Of a stretch of DNA of 64,000 nucleotides, positions 22,386 through 34,612 are shown piece by piece; positions within the stretch are counted from its first letter, which is position 1; each line of letters starts with the position of its first letter. This stretch comes from Vanrija pseudolonga (lineage: Eukaryota; Basidiomycota; Tremellomycetes; Trichosporonales; Trichosporonaceae). The stretch is from contig NC_085855.1 in assembly GCF_020906515.1 (NCBI RefSeq), positions 496,001 to 560,000 of the forward strand. Reading direction: 5' to 3'. The position numbers and the translations under genes are program-made. The notes under the pieces were generated by a model. The model ran no database searches. It was not told where the DNA came from and worked only from the letters and a program-made list of their open reading frames with translations.

Positions 22386-25300
22386 TCACGCCACACCAAT
22401 CATCTTCAACATCCGGTCCACCTGCGCGGCCCGCCCCTTGACTGGTGCCTGCTTGACACCAAACAGCCGCACAGACGTATCGCGCCATGCGCCAATGTAC
22501 GTCAAGTTGGCAACGTACACATCACCCCACAGCAGCGACGTGAGCCACACACACGACTGGGGCGACCACTGGAACTTGCGCGGGATGAACGGCGCAGCCG
22601 GTGGAAGCACGTCATCGAGCGACGCGCCCTTGAGGATGTTGAACACCTTGGCCGACGGCGCACCCTGCACAGGCAACGAGTCCTGGATCTTGGGAAGCAG
22701 CTCGGAGATGGCAACGAGAACAGGGTCGAGGGGAAGGCTGAGGTGTGTCAGTCGTCATCGTCGTTTGCGCCATGCCACTTACCCCTTCTGCCAGCTCGTG
22801 ACCCACTCCTGCGTCGGGACGTAGCCGTTGGGGCCGACACCAGCAGCAGCAAGCTTGAGCAGCTCCTCGTCCGGCACGTCACCCTCTCCGTCGGTGGCAG
22901 AATCGGACGCCGGCTCGGTGGCGCGCATCTTGCCCCGTGCCTTCTCTGACAGGCCCGCCTTGGTGGGCGTAGACTCGCTCGAGGCAGGGGCTGCAGGCGA
23001 AGACTCGGAGTTGCGCTTTGGTGAGGACGCGCCCTCGATCGGATTCGGCGCCGGGTCGACGATGCCACCGGTTGGCGACGTGAGCTGAACAGTTGGCCCA
23101 CTGCTCTCCTCGCCCTCGTCGTCATCAATCTCGCGGCCGAGCAGTGCGGCCTTCTCAGCCAGCATGGCAAGCTCCGAGTTGGTGCGCACAAGGCCGGGGC
23201 GAGCCGGCGCGTTGCGCTCCTCGGCGGCGGCGATGCGGTTCTTGCGCCGCTGAATGTCGCGCAGGCCAGACATGAGAGTAAATGTCGCCAGGGTCTGGAA
23301 GTCCTGGTGCTTTTGCAGGATAGCGTACACGAGGTTGGGGTTCTCGCTCAGCTGGTGGTACAAGACCGAGTTGAACGTCTCGAGCAGGTAGTAGACGAGT
23401 CGTGGGTGGCCCTCGTCGGCGAGCAAGAAGTTGGGTGATGAGAATGCCTTGAACAGCTGCATCAGGCGCGTGGACGCCTGGACACCGAGGTGGCGGAGCG
23501 ACGGCGCCGAGTTGGCAATGGCAATGGTGAGCGCGGGGAACAGGGGGTTGAGTCCCGGCGTCGTGGCGATCGAGTAGATGGAGGTGATCATGAAGTCGGC
23601 GGTGCTGCCCTGGACGGCCCACTTGGAGGGGACTGCCTGGCGGAGCGGCTGGTTGATGGCCGTACCGAATCCGGGGTCGACTGACAGCGTCTGCAGCAAG
23701 TACGCCAGGAGACGGAGGAGGCCGTGCTGCGCGGGGTCGTTCTTGTACTCGAGGCAGCAAAGGATGATGTAGCCGACAATGTCGACGGCCTTGCCGGATT
23801 CGAAGAGGTAGGCTTTGAAGCGCTGCGACATCAGTGGCATTCAGGCGAATCATGCGCAAAGCTACCGACCTTGTTTAGGTCGACCAGACGCCAGAGGAGC
23901 ATGACTGTGATGTTAGCAGCGCAGCTTGGCATCAGATCAACAAAGCCACGTACACGCTTCCAGGACATAGGGGATGGGCTGCCGGCTGCCGGGGAGGTAA
24001 CCGCTCTGCACCGCGTGGTGCTCCTCCAAAATACCAAGGATGCCGCTGAGGACAAACTCGAGGTCGTCCTTGCGGTGCTGGCAAAGTCAGCGCTGCACAC
24101 TCCTACCCACTCACGAGCTTGGAGATGAAGAACCGGAACGCGTTGTCGTCCTTCTTGGCGGCGTCGGCGGGCGGGCCGCCCGGGGGAGGGGGCAGACCTG
24201 GCACGTCGTCAAAGCTGCGGTAGTCGAGCGCGACGAGCAGCGTCATGAGACATGTGCGCACGAGGGTGCGGCGCTCGTCGGACGCGCGGAACACGAGGTT
24301 GGCGTAGGGCAGCGAGCTCGTCGCGTCGGGCTTCTGCGTCGCGAGCGACGTGTTGAGCAGCGAGCAGAGCAGGGACAGGACAAGCCGGCGCTCTAGGTCG
24401 TGTGTCATGTGCGCGAGGGGCGGGTTGGGCGTCGTCTGCAGCGCCGACGGCGGCGTGTAGATCGTAATCGAGACGAGCACGAGCAGGAAGCGGAGCACCT
24501 CGACCTTGTTGCGGTCGAGCTCGGGCGTCGACCCAAGCGAAACGGTGCTACCCACACCCTTCTCCCAGATAATGTACTGTCCGTCAGCACCCTCCCTTCA
24601 CCATCACGACTCACGTTGATCTTGTCCCCTGTGCCGGCGACACCGCGCACCGACTCGGGCACGCTGAACCCGGCGCAGAAGAGCAGGTCGATCACGACCG
24701 AGAAGAGGCGGTCGGCCAGCGACGGCAGCAGCTCGGTGTTGGCGTCCTCGTCCTCTGCGGCCGCAGGGGTGGGGTTGGACAGCGGGTCGTTGAGCGACGC
24801 CTTGAGCTTGCGGGGGTTGAGCGCGTCCGTCTCGTCGTCCTCGTCGTCGTCATCGTCGTCAGCAATCGTGAACTGGTTCTCCTCTGCCGCGGCCGGCGCC
24901 TCGCGCTTGACGCGTTTCCGCGAGAAGAGGTGCAGGTCCGCCCACGTCTGGTCGGCGACGCCGTCCGCCTGCGCCTCGTACACAATGACAATGACGCGCC
25001 CCAGCACGCGCAGGCAGTTGAGCACCTGCGTCGTGCTGGCCACCTTGCCCGTCTCTGCGGGCGTGGTGGAGCTCGGGAAGCCGTCGGACGGGATCAGCGC
25101 GAACAGGTGCTGCGAGAGCACTTCGACGAGGTTGGCGACGTTGGTCGGGTTGGCGCTCAGCGCCTGCCGCACGTCGGCAGCCGAGACAATGTTGTACACG
25201 TCGGCGGCTGAGCTGAAGAGGGTCCAGTACTGGCTCCAGTAGGCCTCGTCGCTGAGCGGGATGACCTGGGGGCTTGTCAGCGGCGGCGGCAGTGGGACAG

Positions 25301-25437
25301 CTTACATCGTCGCCAGAGAGACGCTTGACGCCGTTCACGCCAGCCTTGAAGGTCAGCAGCGCGTCCTCCTGCGACGAGAGGAACGGCAGGCCGATCGCCT
25401 GCGGGAGCGACTTGAGCGTGGGGAGGTTGCGGAACAT
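22386..25437 (-). CDS. HID1: HID1/Ecm30 family protein
   Basis: Seven exons (25437..25306, 25265..24615, 24576..24115, 24077..23954, 23904..23870, 23822..22783, 22737..22386) give 931 residues. The N-terminus (MFRNLPTLKSLPQAIG, then LTFKAGVNGVKRL) and later blocks (YEAQADGVADQTW, KDDNAFRFFISKL, LWRLVDLNKRFKAYL) match the HID-1 family of helical Golgi-associated proteins. Animal HID1 is a myristoylated trans-Golgi protein needed for dense-core vesicle and neuropeptide sorting; yeast Ecm30 is poorly understood. Two acidic/Pro-rich low-complexity insertions are seen, near residues 140-190 and 630-760. The product ends with the hydrophobic conserved C-terminal block FIPRKFQWSPQS. Introns are short, 34-57 nt. 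Confidence 0.9.
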
Positions 25438-25978
25438 GGCCGTCGTGTGGGACGAAGGAGAGGTGGAAGAGACAGAGACGCGCTCGAGTCCCGGTCGGTC
25501 GGTCGGACCTGGGGTGGGTAGTCGCTGGCGGGGGCCGTGCGGTGCGTGCCCGGCTAAGCTTGTAGCGAGTGTGTCGGGGTCGACCTGTGCGCGATGCTGG
25601 CGGCGTTCGGCGCTGTTTGTGTAATGCAGTCAAGTGTGTCGTGCAATGCAATAATGCGAATGGAGAATGATCTGCCAAGGATGGGATGGGTGCGTCGAGG
25701 GGCGGCGCGATGGGCGGCTGTGCCGCTGCGAGTGACTTGACGCGTGGCAGTTGTTGTGCTCTCTGCCGCAGCGGCCAGACCTTTGGCTCACAGTGCCTGA
25801 CTGACCTTTCCGCTTTCCGCGGTCAACTTTCAGGCTCCCCCTTGCACCTTTGCCCGCTCTACACCCAGCCAGATACAAATACACATGCATGTGTGCACTC
25901 CCTAATCCCACAAGAAACACGACACGACAAATAGTTCTAGTGGTATGGTACAGGTGCAGGTGAGAAACAAAACAGCAC
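25438..25978. other. Intergenic region upstream of HID1 / downstream of the histidine kinase
   Basis: 541 bp between two minus-strand genes. No gene is supported; it should hold the HID1 promoter and the kinase 3' end. Confidence 0.55.
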
Positions 25979-28900
25979 TCAAGCACTTGGCGACGGCCCT
26001 GGACTTGGTCTAGGGCTGTCGCCTTCAAACGGCCCTCGTCGTTTGGCATTGGATCGCTCCCTCGCCGCCGCAATCATCTCCACAACAGACTCTTGGTGGA
26101 TCGGCTTGGTGAGCAAGTGGTCGGCTCCAGCGCCAAGGTACTCGTCCTGGTCTTCGCGGAGTGCGTTGCCGGTGCAGCCGACGATGAAGATGTCGCTGCC
26201 AAGGGCTCGCAACTCGCGTGCCACTTCGACGCCAGAGAGCATTGGCATTTGGCTGAGCTTGTCAGTTGACGTCTTACACCGGCCAACTCACTTGTCCAGG
26301 AAGACAATCTCAAATGTCTTGGCTTCTGGGTCGACCGCATTGGCGGTAATCAGATCCAGCGCGACCTGGCCGTTCTCCGCCTGGGTCACCTGGTGACCCA
26401 TTCGTTTGATCATTCGAGACATGAGTTTGCGTGTAAGGCTGGGGGTGTCAGTGAGCAGTTCAGGCTCCAATCTTACTTGTCATCGTCGACCACGAGCGTT
26501 GACAAGGGTCGGTCGTCGTCGTCCGAGTCCCTTGGCGGTGACGGATCTCGACTGACTGTCGACGGATCTGTACGCTCTGTGAGGGGGGTTTCTGTTGGGA
26601 TTGTCAAGGGCGGTTGTTCGGCTGGTGGATCGCCGAACTGCGACTCAGACGGCGGCTGTGGAGTAGCCTGCACAGATTTGTCTCCTTCTTGAGGTTCTTC
26701 AATCGCAGGTAATAACATTCTTGGCGTTGCGAGGTCGGGGGTTTCGCCCGGCTGCCTCGGTATCATACCATACGGCATTTCAAACCTGCCCGTCAGCGGT
26801 GACCAGTGATGCCATCAAGCCTATTGCTCACCAGAACGTGCTTCCGACACCCAGCTCGCTATCCACACCCAGACGTCCTCCGCTCAACTTGACAATCTGC
26901 CGCACGAGTGCCAGACCCAGACCGGAGCCCTTTCCGCCCTGCCTCCTGCCAATCTCGGTCTGGACATAGGGCGAGAATAGACGGTTGTTCTTGAGGTCTT
27001 CTGGCCGTAACCCAGCTCCGGTGTCGTGCACTTCAACGCGGACGACTACTCGGGATTTTGTTGGAGGTAAGGCAGTGCCACCGACAGAAATCTGTCGAGT
27101 GAGAGGCCCATCCTGTTCCGGCGTCTGTCGTCGGAGGTGAATGCTTGGATCGAGTGACATGCGTCTCATTTCGAGAAGCACCGAGCCCTTTTCTGCATCA
27201 AACGAGCGGTGACGACGCGGCCCGTTGGCAGTGATATCCTCTTCGTAAGGCTCGTCGTGGCCGAATGGGCTTTGTGGTGCAAACTCGCGGATCGGGCTCG
27301 ACGCAACAATCTCCTTGATTGTGCTGCTTCGATCGTTGTCAATGTTTGAGTCCGGTGGCGGCAGTATCAACTTGGTGGTAACTCGAACCTCGCCCCTGGA
27401 CGTGAACTTGAGGGCGTTGGAGACAAGGTTGCTGGTGACTTGGCGCAAGCGCATTTCGTCGCCCACGAACTGACTTCCGACTTGGTCTATCCGTGGATCG
27501 AGGTCAATCTTGAAGTCGACATTGGCTTGCTCGGCCTGCGCTCGGTGCGACAGTGCCACAATCTGGATAGATTTGTGGAAGTCGAACGGTTTTCTAGCCT
27601 GCGAGAAGCGACCCGACTCCATTCGGTTGAATGAGAGTACGTCGTTGAGCACCTTTTCCATCATGGCGAGACTGCCCATCAACCCATGGACCAAGTCGGC
27701 CTGGTCTTCGTCGATGTTCTTGAACACACCCTCGCCTTCGAGGTTCTGAACTGCGAGGAGGGCAGTGTTGAGAGGCACGCGCACCTCGTGGAAGACTGGT
27801 GTCAGTGGGAGTGACGCAGCGCCAACGTACTGTAAGACACGAAGCGCTTCTTCGACTCCTCGGCCTTGCGCTCCATGATCTGCGCAGCTTGGACCGCACT
27901 GCAATGTCAGGCTGTGCTCAGCTGCGTCGCACTCACCGATACTGCAGCTTGAGCTGTTGTCGCAGTAAGAACAGCTGTCGCTCAGACTGCTCCTTGAAGT
28001 ACGACGCCATAAGCAGGAAAGCGTGGTAGATCGCGACTGCGAGTCAGGCGAGAGCGGCATGTCCAACTCACTGATGATGGGATCCCGCCAGGTAGACTTT
28101 GGCGCGTCCTCGGGCGCGAATAACATGAAACTGGTCAAGAAGACGGACAGGAGCATGCCAAACAGGTGCAGGTAGCGGTTCTGGCCCATGCACAAGAGAG
28201 CGAGGGTCGGGAGACCGAGCATCGAGCCCATGAGGTAGAGGAACTTGTTCCCTCCGCAGGTGTTGTCGGTTCTGAAGGCCTGCGAGTGTTAGCCAGCAGT
28301 CAGGGGTGGAGGTGGAGCGTCTCACCTTGCAGATGTACTGTGCGCGCAGTGGTTAGCAGCCCGTAAAAGACGTCAGCACCCCATGCGACCCACCATATCA
28401 ATGGTGATGAAGATCTGATGACTGTCAGCGCCCATCGCCTCGCACACGCAAGCCACACTCACACCCCACGACCACACCGAGACGAATAAGAACGTGTTGT
28501 ACACCCATCGGAAGCGGATCGTGCCGTCGAACAAGACCATGATTGGCAGTGGGATGGTGAAGAAGCCGAGGACACCGACAAACATCTGGAGCGTGAGTTC
28601 CACTCGACAGCGCGTCAACTTACGGCCCAGTCATACGGCTGGAAGTAGCCTCTGAGGCCTAACGACACGAGCCAGTCAAACAACAAGAAAATCGCGCAGA
28701 ACATGGCGGGGTACTTTTGCGAGAACCACGTCTGGGGGCCGTCAGCTCACGCTCCACCTGCGCACCCACCTCGCGGCGGTAGCTCGCCTCCTTCTTAGGC
28801 TCGGGGAACGTCTGGCTCCCAAAGTGCTTGAGGGCGGGCCAGATCGTGTCCGTGATGAGGTGCTTGAACCACGCTGCCGAGCCAATATGCCGCCTGCGGT

Positions 28901-29543
28901 GGCGGAGGCTCGACCCGTCCGCGTCGGAGCGTGCGCTGTGGCTCAGCCCGCCGCTGAACAGCTTCGAGTCGTGAGAGTGCGTGTCGCTGACTGTGCTGGC
29001 GTCGTCCTTGTCGTCGTCGCCGTGAGCGATGCTATGCGCCGGCTCGTCAAACACGGCGTCGAAATCCACGTCCTCCACCACGACAGACACGGGCTCGGGC
29101 GGGCCGCTCTTCTCCGCAAGCACAGACTGCTGCGTCGACATGTGCTGCAGCCCTGGCCTCCGGCGCGAGGACCACGCGCACGTCTTGTCGGCTGTTGCTG
29201 CCTCGGGTGTCGCAGCAGCGCCCGCGGCCGCAGACGACTTGCGGGGCGGTGCTGGCGGCTCGTAGTCGGACCCCTCGCCGCCCGACATGCCCGAGCTGCT
29301 CCCGAGCGACGGCTGCATCTGGAGCGAGGAAAAGACGGAGCGCAGCATCTCTTTCGGCTTACGGTCGCCCGCGAAGCGGATGTTGGGCAGCTTGCGCCGC
29401 GACGGCGTCACTGGTTCTGCTGTTGGCGCTGACGCCGACTCGCCGCCCTCGGGGCTGATGGTCACGATGCGCGGCCGCTGCGGCGGCAGCGGCGGTGGCG
29501 CGCGAGGACCTGGTGGCCCGCTCGAGCTGCCGGTAGCCACCAT
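25979..29543 (-). CDS. Membrane-anchored hybrid histidine kinase with C-terminal receiver
   Basis: Twelve exons (29543..28770, 28731..28624, 28585..28463, 28414..28394, 28337..28326, 28279..28072, 28036..27937, 27898..27831, 27795..26832, 26785..26477, 26438..26292, 26252..25979) give 1,035 residues. Residues 1-258 are a disordered cytosolic leader, then come about six hydrophobic segments (259-420) and a coiled-coil linker. The HisKA motif is IFHEVRVPLN (His474), the N box NLVSNALKFT, the G1 box DTGAGL and the G2 box GKGSGLGLAL. An insertion of about 100 residues separates the N and G1 boxes. The receiver has VVDDDN, the phospho-acceptor Asp944 in VFLDNQMPM and the Lys of LTKPIHQ. It should pass phosphate His-Asp to a Ypd1-type phosphotransfer protein and a Skn7/Ssk1 regulator. 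The sensed signal is unknown. Confidence 0.9.
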
Positions 29544-30434
29544 GGTCCAGCGCGCGCCGTGTCGAGTGTGCGCCTGGCCGGGTGTTGTTGTTGTCGGTCG
29601 TGCGGTGTCGAGCTCGGCGCTGTGCTCGTTGTTTCGGTGCGGTGTGTAGTGTGTGGAATGTAAGTCGAGTTGTTGCAGCCGTTGCCGTGCGTGCCTTCGC
29701 CTTTGTCTCGGCTGTGTGCTCGCGTCGACTGTCGCCGCTGCAAATAGGTTGGAGACCAAGTGGAGTTTTGTTTCAACTGGCGGGATGGGCAAGGCAGCAA
29801 GTTGTAAACGAGGTCTAGTTCAACCAACGCTGCCGTCACTTCTAATGGGCACCGCAAAAACACGGCCCCCCTTTGTTGATCGCCCTGATCAACGACACGC
29901 AGGCAGGCTACCATTACAACAGTGCATGCAAGACTCCATGTACTCGGCGGTGCAAAGCGCGTCCGCATGCATACCTCACTCCGTGGCCGCCGCTGGGGGC
30001 CGTTCCGCAGCCCGGCGGCTCCATGACCACAGCCGACAACCTTGCTTGGGCCGAGGTGGGGTCCTAGGCCTAGGCTTGGCACTCTGCGCACGCGCGGTCG
30101 CGACGGTAGCGAGCGGGGATGGCGCCGCACACCGCCCGACGGAACACACCCTTCTTCACGTGGCCCGATATGGGATCCGACGGGGTGGCGGAGGGGGGCT
30201 TAATTGATTCAGACTCTAGGTTAGTAGCCAGTTCATGTTTGTTCTACGAACACTTGCCTCTACGTCTACTGTACATGGCCACACCCATGCGTATCTATCA
30301 TTCTATGCTCTACGAATATAAAATGTGTGTGGACGGCTCGTAACACCTCGCTCGCTGCCAGGGCAGCCGGGAAGTGGAGCGGAGTTAACGGGAGGGAGAG
30401 GCTGTCGCTCAAAACAATGGTCGCTGTGGAGCTG
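29544..30434. other. Intergenic region upstream of the histidine kinase
   Basis: 891 bp between two minus-strand genes. It has T/G-rich leader-like sequence next to the kinase start and AT-richer sequence (TATAAAA near 30318) near the downstream gene's 3' side. No gene is supported. Confidence 0.5.
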
Positions 30435-32326
30435 CTATGCGAATACGTCGTCGTCGGATGGAGCGATCCGGCGACCAAAGCAGGTGTCAAACAGGTTCGA
30501 CAAGTGTTGGAGCAGCTCAGCATCGGCGTGCCTCTCGGGACCATCACCCTTCAGCGATGTGGCGAGGAGCGCAATGGCGCCGGACGCCACATCTGTGCGC
30601 GTGTCAGTTCAGAGCATGAGTACCGAACTCACGGAACACGTCCCAGTACGCTGGGCTCTCTGGCCCGCGTAGCTTGCACATGATTGACATGAGGGCGTGG
30701 AACGGTGACTGGCGATACTTGATGTAGTGGACCCGTTTGCTGGTAGACACGGCTGCTTGATGTCGGCGTCGGCCTCCAAGTGGGGTTGGCGGCGGCGCCG
30801 GATCTGTCGATAGTGCAGCTTCGCACAGTTCGAGGAGCCAGATCAGCTCAGTTTTGGACCCCGGCCGTAGCTCGCGAAGGAGTTCACGATGAGTAACCTG
30901 GCTGATGGTTACCGCCCTGGTCCTGCCGCCCGTGGCTTTACCTCCAGGCATGGGTACATTCTGGCGCGTCTGAAGAATCCGCTTGGCGGCAGCTTGAGCC
31001 GTCACCTCGATATACTGCGGAGTGAGTCAAGGCGTGGCGAAGGTGTACTACCATGTAATCCTTTGTCCTGCCGTCGTGGCGGTCAATGCAGATGTGGATT
31101 GGCTGGGGATGATCTGGCGGTAGCGACCTGGGAGGTAGAAAGCGCTTGACAATGTCCGGCTCAATATCCTGCGGGGTTAGCTGGTGAGGATGGCGGCTCA
31201 TTAGCTGCAGTACCCACCCACGCAATGTTGTCAATGCGCATGACGATCGTCTCACCGGGCACGGACTTGTCGTCCGAGCTCGGGCTCTCGTAGAGTCGCC
31301 GCGGTTTCGGCTTGCACGATACGTGCACCTGCGAGCTGTAGAGCTTGAACGAGGAGACATGGTCCATGCACGCCGGGCACTTGGACGTGCCTTTGGACAC
31401 GGAGACGGCGGCGAGGGTCGACGAGAAGCACTGTGGGCAAGCGGAGTCCTGGCAGGTAAGCATCGTAGGATGAGTGCACCTACACCACACGGCAGGAAAT
31501 GGTACATCCTGGGACTCTTGGCGTCACATGCGTCGCACGACTTTTCTTGGGGTGTGAAGAGGTCTGCCTCGGATTCGAGCTGCGCTAGGGCGATCGTGGG
31601 CTCTGAGACGTCGGCGTCTTTAGGCGTGAGTGGCGGCGATTCCTCAGGAGTAGTCGATTCGGTATCTGGACTCGAGAGTGGCATCCTGGCAGGCGCCGAG
31701 GCTCGCCGTTTCATGTTCAGAAGAGCCAGCTGAGTAGTTAGCGTCCGAGATCCATTGCCAACTACCAAAGAGTGTGTCCACTCGCTGTCCACATCGCTCG
31801 ACGAGGACGGCTCGGCCATGAGCACGGACCCCGCGTCGCTCGTGTCGAGGCTGTAGTCATCGAGCTCGCTGATGCCGTCGTACTCTGGAATTGGCGCGCT
31901 ATACGCCACCCAATCTGGCGAAGGGGTCGGTGTCGGCATGAGGGGGCCACCTGGCCGGCGGACCTTGGTCGGCGTCGTCGGCGTCTGGGGGACGTACCGC
32001 CGCCACGTGTTGGGCGGAGTTGAGGGAGGGATGGGTGGTGGCGGGACTTCAGAGGATACGGTTTTCTGTGAGCCTTCGCTACAGTTCGACGACGTGCTAG
32101 AGACGTCGATGAGAACGGGTTTGGAGAGGCCCACAATGATGACCAGATTCTGGGGGTGAGCTGCCGGTTTGTTGATCCTGCCTACGTAGCTCACCCCGTC
32201 TTCTCTCCACCGGCTGATCATCTTTCTCGAGGCCTCAGAGAGCGCTAAAGCGGCCTCGAGGACCGCCGATGACTCTTGCGCGTCGACTGGGTTGCTGAGA
32301 GCAGCACTGGCTGTTACGGAGGCCAT
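30435..32326 (-). CDS. Uncharacterised RING-like zinc-finger plus RRM-like protein
   Basis: Seven exons (32326..32195, 32149..31766, 31729..31484, 31448..31218, 31168..31052, 31014..30633, 30592..30435) give 549 residues. The middle carries a Cys-rich module: CDACDAKSP, HFLPCGDSACPQCF and, after a spacer, KCPACMDHV, which resembles a RING or treble-clef zinc finger. Next comes an RRM-like fold: ETIVMRIDNIAW as strand 1, a helix DIEPDIVKRFLP, IHICIDRHDGRTKDYMVYIEV as the RNP-1-like strand, and GRTRAVTISQVTH. The C-terminus is helical (ELIWLLELCEAAL, SPFHALMSIMCKLRGPES). The N-terminal 200 residues are Pro/Ser-rich. RNA binding with or without ubiquitin-ligase activity is inference. The exon-6 donor removes an early stop and adds 52 conserved-looking residues. 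Introns 1 and 2 (45 and 36 nt) are in-frame. Confidence 0.8.
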
Positions 32327-32356
32327 TTTGCCTGCGAGGGTTAGGACTGAGAGGCG

Positions 32357-32392
32357 TTAGGGGAGTACCATTAGGGGGTTAGGGGGTTAGGG
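32357..32392 (+). repeat. Interstitial telomere-type repeat, TTAGGGGG units
   Basis: Two perfect TTAGGGGG units and one TTAGGG are contiguous at 32371-32392, with a separate TTAGGGG at 32357. The unit matches the telomere repeat known for Cryptococcus-type Tremellomycetes. It lies 31-66 bp upstream of the RING/RRM gene's start codon, in the shared upstream region with DUG1. Confidence 0.85.
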
Positions 32393-32766
32393 CTGTTACG
32401 TGGGGGTAGGTACTCTACTGTCGTATCACGGGTTTCAAGGCCTATACACAGGGATGGACTAGTATAAACAGATGAACAGAGAAGGAGATGAAGAGAGAGA
32501 TAGACATGGAGAAAGGTTGCCTGTTCCCCCTACTTGGAGGCCAGTGCCACCCCCGCACCGGAGAAGTCCGGCCAGAGTCACGTGTGGCTATGGGTCCGTT
32601 GCCGATGACACCACATGGCGCGCGCGCGCGGGGGGGCGACAATGACGCGGAGCTCCCCTTTGAATCGACACGCTCCCTTCTCATGCGAGCACCATTTTCT
32701 TCTGCCCCAATCAGACATCTCCCATCTCTCCTCTTGCGCACACATCACCGCAGGTTCACAAGCAAC

Positions 32767-34477
32767 ATGGCCGCCAACCCCCAGTTCATCAAGTACGTCG
32801 ACGACCACCAGGCCGACTTTATCGACCGCCTGCGCCAGGCCGTCGAGATTCCTTCGTGAGTAGCGGTGCTACATGTTCCGGCCGACGCGACGTGGACTGA
32901 CGTTTCCAGCGTGTCGGGTAACCTTGAGTAGGTGTTGGGCTAGCAGACACTGGTGGTGCCCACGGTCTGACCACGACCCCAGCTACGTCAAGGATGTCGA
33001 GGACATGGCCGAGTTCCTCGTCAAGCAGCTCACCTCGCTCGGCGTCAAGGTCGAGAAGCGTCCCATCGGCAGCCACAAGATTGGCGAGACCGAGGTCGCG
33101 CTGCCTCCTGTTGTCATTGGCGAGATCGGCAACGACCCCAAGAAGGTGTGTGTGTGTGGCGAGGGGATGTGGCGCTTCCCGCTGACTGCCTTGCTCAGGT
33201 CAACCTCCTCGTCTACGGCCACTACGACGTGCAGCCCGCGCTCAAGGAGGACGGCTGGGACTACGACCCGTTCAAGCTGACGCCTGACCCCAACGGCTCG
33301 GGCCGCCTGTACGGCCGTGGCTCGACCGACGACAAGGGCCCCGTCATGGGCTGGCTCAACGTGCTCGAGGCGCACCAGAAGCTCGGCCTCGAGCTCCCCG
33401 TCAACCTCAAGATGGTGTTTGAGGGCATGGAGGAGAATGGCTCGGAGAACCTCGACAAGTTTATCGCGTCCGAGAAGGACAAGTTCTTCAAGGGCGTCGA
33501 CGTCATGTGCATCTCGGACAACTACTGGCTCGACACCAAGACGCCGTGCTTGACCTACGGCCTGCGTGGTATCAACTATTATGAGATCAAGGTCCAGGGC
33601 CCCGCGCGCGACCTCCACTCGGGTGTCTTTGGCGGCACCATCCACGAGCCGATGACTGACCTCATCGCCGTTAGTAAGTAGCGTGGTAACGAGCCGCGCT
33701 TACGGCTCCCAGTGTCCAAGCTCGTCTCGCCCTCTGGCGAGATCCTTGTCCCCGGCATCAAGGAGCTCATTGCCCCCGTGACGGCCGACGAGCAGGCCAA
33801 GTTTGAGAAGATCCACTTCAGCCTGCAGGACATTGAGGGTGCCGTTGGTGCGCAGACGACGCTGTCGAACGACACTGTCACCACTGTGAGTTGAGGTCGA
33901 CATTCTGAGCTAACTCTCAGCTCATGGGCCGCATGCGCAACCCCTCGCTGTCGCTGCACGGTATCGAGGGTGCGTTCTACGCCCCCGGCTCCAAGACGGT
34001 CATCCCCGCGGCCGTCAAGGGCAAGTTCTCGATCCGCCTCGTGCCCAACCTCGGCATCAAGAACACGACCGACCTGGTCGTCAAGTACGTCCAGGACGAG
34101 TTTGCCAAGCTCGGCTCGAAGAACAAGCTCGACGTGTACCTGACGCACGGCGGCGAGCCTTGGATTGCGGACCCCAACGTAAGCTAGCCACAGCTCCTCC
34201 CAGCTAACGCCCCCAGCACTACAACTACCGCGCGGCGCACAAGGCCACGGTCGAGGTCTACGGCCAGGAGCCCGACTACACGCGCGAGGGCGGCTCGATC
34301 CCCGTCACGCTCGACTTTGCCAACATTCTCGGCCTCAACGTGCTCTTGCTTCCTGTCGGCCGCGGCGACGACGGCGCCCACTCGACCAACGAGAAGATTG
34401 ACACGTCCAACTACATCAACGGCACCAAGCTGCTCGGCTCGTACATGTACGAGCTGGCCGCGATTGACAAGCAGTAG
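32767..34477 (+). CDS. DUG1: Cys-Gly metallodipeptidase (M20 family, Dug1/CNDP2)
   Basis: Seven exons (32767..32855, 32910..32927, 32983..33145, 33199..33673, 33713..33885, 33921..34178, 34217..34477) give 478 residues, matching the 481 of yeast Dug1. Two-zinc M20 ligands are visible: His98 and the catalytic Asp100 in YGHYDVQP, the bridging Asp134 in GSTDDKGP, Glu168-Glu169 in GMEENGSE, the Asp in CISDNYWL and the late His in [11 protein letters not shown]. The dimerisation-domain block DLHSGVFGG is also present. The enzyme hydrolyses Cys-Gly released in glutathione breakdown, with Dug2-Dug3 in fungi. It is cytosolic, with no targeting signal. It diverges from the RING/RRM gene across 440 bp. 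Confidence 0.96.
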
Positions 34478-34591
34478 GCTAGGGATTAGAAGCAGGGAGA
34501 CATGTATGAGTTTGAAGTGCGCGGCGCGTGTGAATCGCAGGGGTGAGACCTTGCAGGAGCAAAATGCAGACCGACTAATGTTACAATTGCA

Positions 34592-34611
34592 CCAACCCAA
34601 CCCAACCCAAC
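34592..34611 (+). repeat. Tandem CCAAC, 4 copies
   Basis: Four contiguous CCAAC units in the 135-bp gap between the convergent stops of DUG1 and the following membrane-protein gene. Confidence 0.85.
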
Positions 34612-34612
34612 C

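Noticed and set aside
32357-32392. Chromosome end
   Set aside because: Genes continue on both sides and only about three units are present.
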